Shown: one piece after another, positions 14,224-14,587 of the stretch
Layout of the letters: the number at the start of each line of letters is the position of its first letter
How positions within the stretch are numbered: the first letter of the stretch is position 1
Source: Rathayibacter_A sp036510655
GTDB taxonomy: Bacteria; Actinomycetota; Actinomycetes; Actinomycetales; Microbacteriaceae
Reading direction: 5' to 3'
Length of the DNA stretch: 14,587 bases
NCBI GenBank assembly: GCA_036510655.1
Contig: DATCDQ010000042.1
Location: forward strand, 1-14,587
Program-made: the position numbers and the translations under genes
Notes under the pieces: generated by a model
Told to the model about the DNA's origin: nothing
Database searches by the model: none
The model's input: only the letters and a program-made list of their open reading frames with translations

Positions 14224-14500
14224 GCTGAAAGTCAGCTCCAACGTTGCCGTGGCCGGGGATGATGACCTCGGCCTGTTCGATGATTGGCGAGAGCCGATCC
14301 AGTGCATCGATATGTAAGGGAAGATTGTCCGGGTAGAACGGGAGTGGCAGTTCCACGTCGCTGAGCATGTCGCCGGCGATGGGCACGCGCTGCCGCGGCA
14401 ACCATAGCGCTGTGTGACCGCGGGCGTGACTGTCGTGAAAGATGAGCAGTGCGTGGCCGGTTAGCTCAGGTAGCTTCGCTGCGTGACCGTGGACCGTGCT
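14224..14500 (-). pseudogene. Metallo-beta-lactamase-fold hydrolase, internal fragment
   Basis: The minus strand, in the same frame as DUF1254, reads HGHAAKLPELTGHALLIFHD, then SHARGHTALWLPRQRVPIAG, then DMLSDVELPLPFYPDN and EVIIPGHGNVG. The GHT...LWLP, AGDMLSD and PGHG motifs are those of MBL-fold hydrolases and supply late metal ligands. The HxHxDH motif that comes first in the family is absent, because the frame loses similarity above about 14500. The C-terminal end stops at PGHGNVGAD. No suitable start exists; a TTG at 14401 lies in mid-domain. It is a broken remnant, and its in-frame join with DUF1254 appears accidental because the operator lies between them. Confidence 0.65.
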
Positions 14501-14587
14501 GGATGATCTGCTGGTAGGTGGTCGGTGCTTGCTGGCTGCCGAGGCCGAGCAGCGTCTGGAAAGCGGCCATCGGCGTGCTCCGCCGGT
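14466..14587 (-). other. Unassigned partial frame at the right edge
   Basis: A minus-strand frame enters from the right edge and ends at TGA (14468-14466), reading MAAFQTLLGLGSQQAPTTYQ then QIIQHG. I do not recognise it. It overlaps the start of the hydrolase remnant in another frame, so one of the two is probably decayed; a frameshift or a recombination joint near 14490-14500 would explain both. Confidence 0.3.

Noticed and set aside
1..14587. tRNA, rRNA, CRISPR arrays, riboswitches
   Set aside because: No cloverleaf-like conserved arms, rRNA-like stretches, regularly spaced repeats or recognisable riboswitch cores were seen on reading both strands.

Overview
The window is GC-rich DNA from a high-GC Gram-positive actinobacterium, most likely Microbacteriaceae (Leifsonia/Cryobacterium/Salinibacterium-like). 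This rests on remembered family resemblance, not a search: a DUF222-type HNH endonuclease, a DUF6325-SHOCT pair, an N-terminally anchored secreted protein, a PLD-type cardiolipin synthase, DUF2252, a LAL-type LuxR regulator and leaderless-looking promoters. || Layout. Positions 1-412 (minus) hold the 5' part of a DUF222/HNH endonuclease running off the left edge. 625-1008 (plus) is a small membrane-protein pseudogene (DUF3995-like) split by an in-frame TAG. 1084-1449 (minus) is a DUF2249 protein, divergent from a membrane-anchored His-rich protein (1560-2285, plus). 5524 down to 2328 is a minus-strand operon: cardiolipin synthase, GAP-family membrane protein, a 45-codon remnant resembling the start of an alkyl sulfatase, DUF6325, and SHOCT. 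Divergent from it is an AI-2E family transporter (5681-6847, plus). Facing that is DUF2252 (6862-8280, minus), then a large MalT-like LAL regulator (8467-10998, plus, probably starting further upstream). || From 11167 to about 12790 lies a graveyard. It holds an aquaporin that has lost its first third, pieces of IS1595 and IS30 transposases, a scrap resembling an arylsulfatase and an unassigned piece, all accidentally joined into one long open frame. 12788-14113 (minus) is a DUF1254/DUF1214 protein. Its upstream frame runs into a truncated metallo-beta-lactamase-fold hydrolase (about 14224-14500). || The most interesting signal is regulatory. A palindrome TCATC(C/A)-N5-GGATGA occurs three times in the window, each time in a promoter region: cls operon/AI-2E, DUF2252, and DUF1254. 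In all three, a plausible -10 hexamer begins exactly 31 bases from the palindrome centre, which places the palindrome near -43 as expected for a class II activator. At the first site an identical -10 (TAGCGT) also lies on the other strand at 32 bases, suggesting a two-way promoter. The half-site GGATGA equals the core of the known MalT box, and the only regulator visible here is a MalT-type LAL protein, so it is the natural candidate. I infer a local regulon, probably for envelope or lipid stress, comprising the cls-GAP-DUF6325-SHOCT operon, the AI-2E transporter, DUF2252 and DUF1254.
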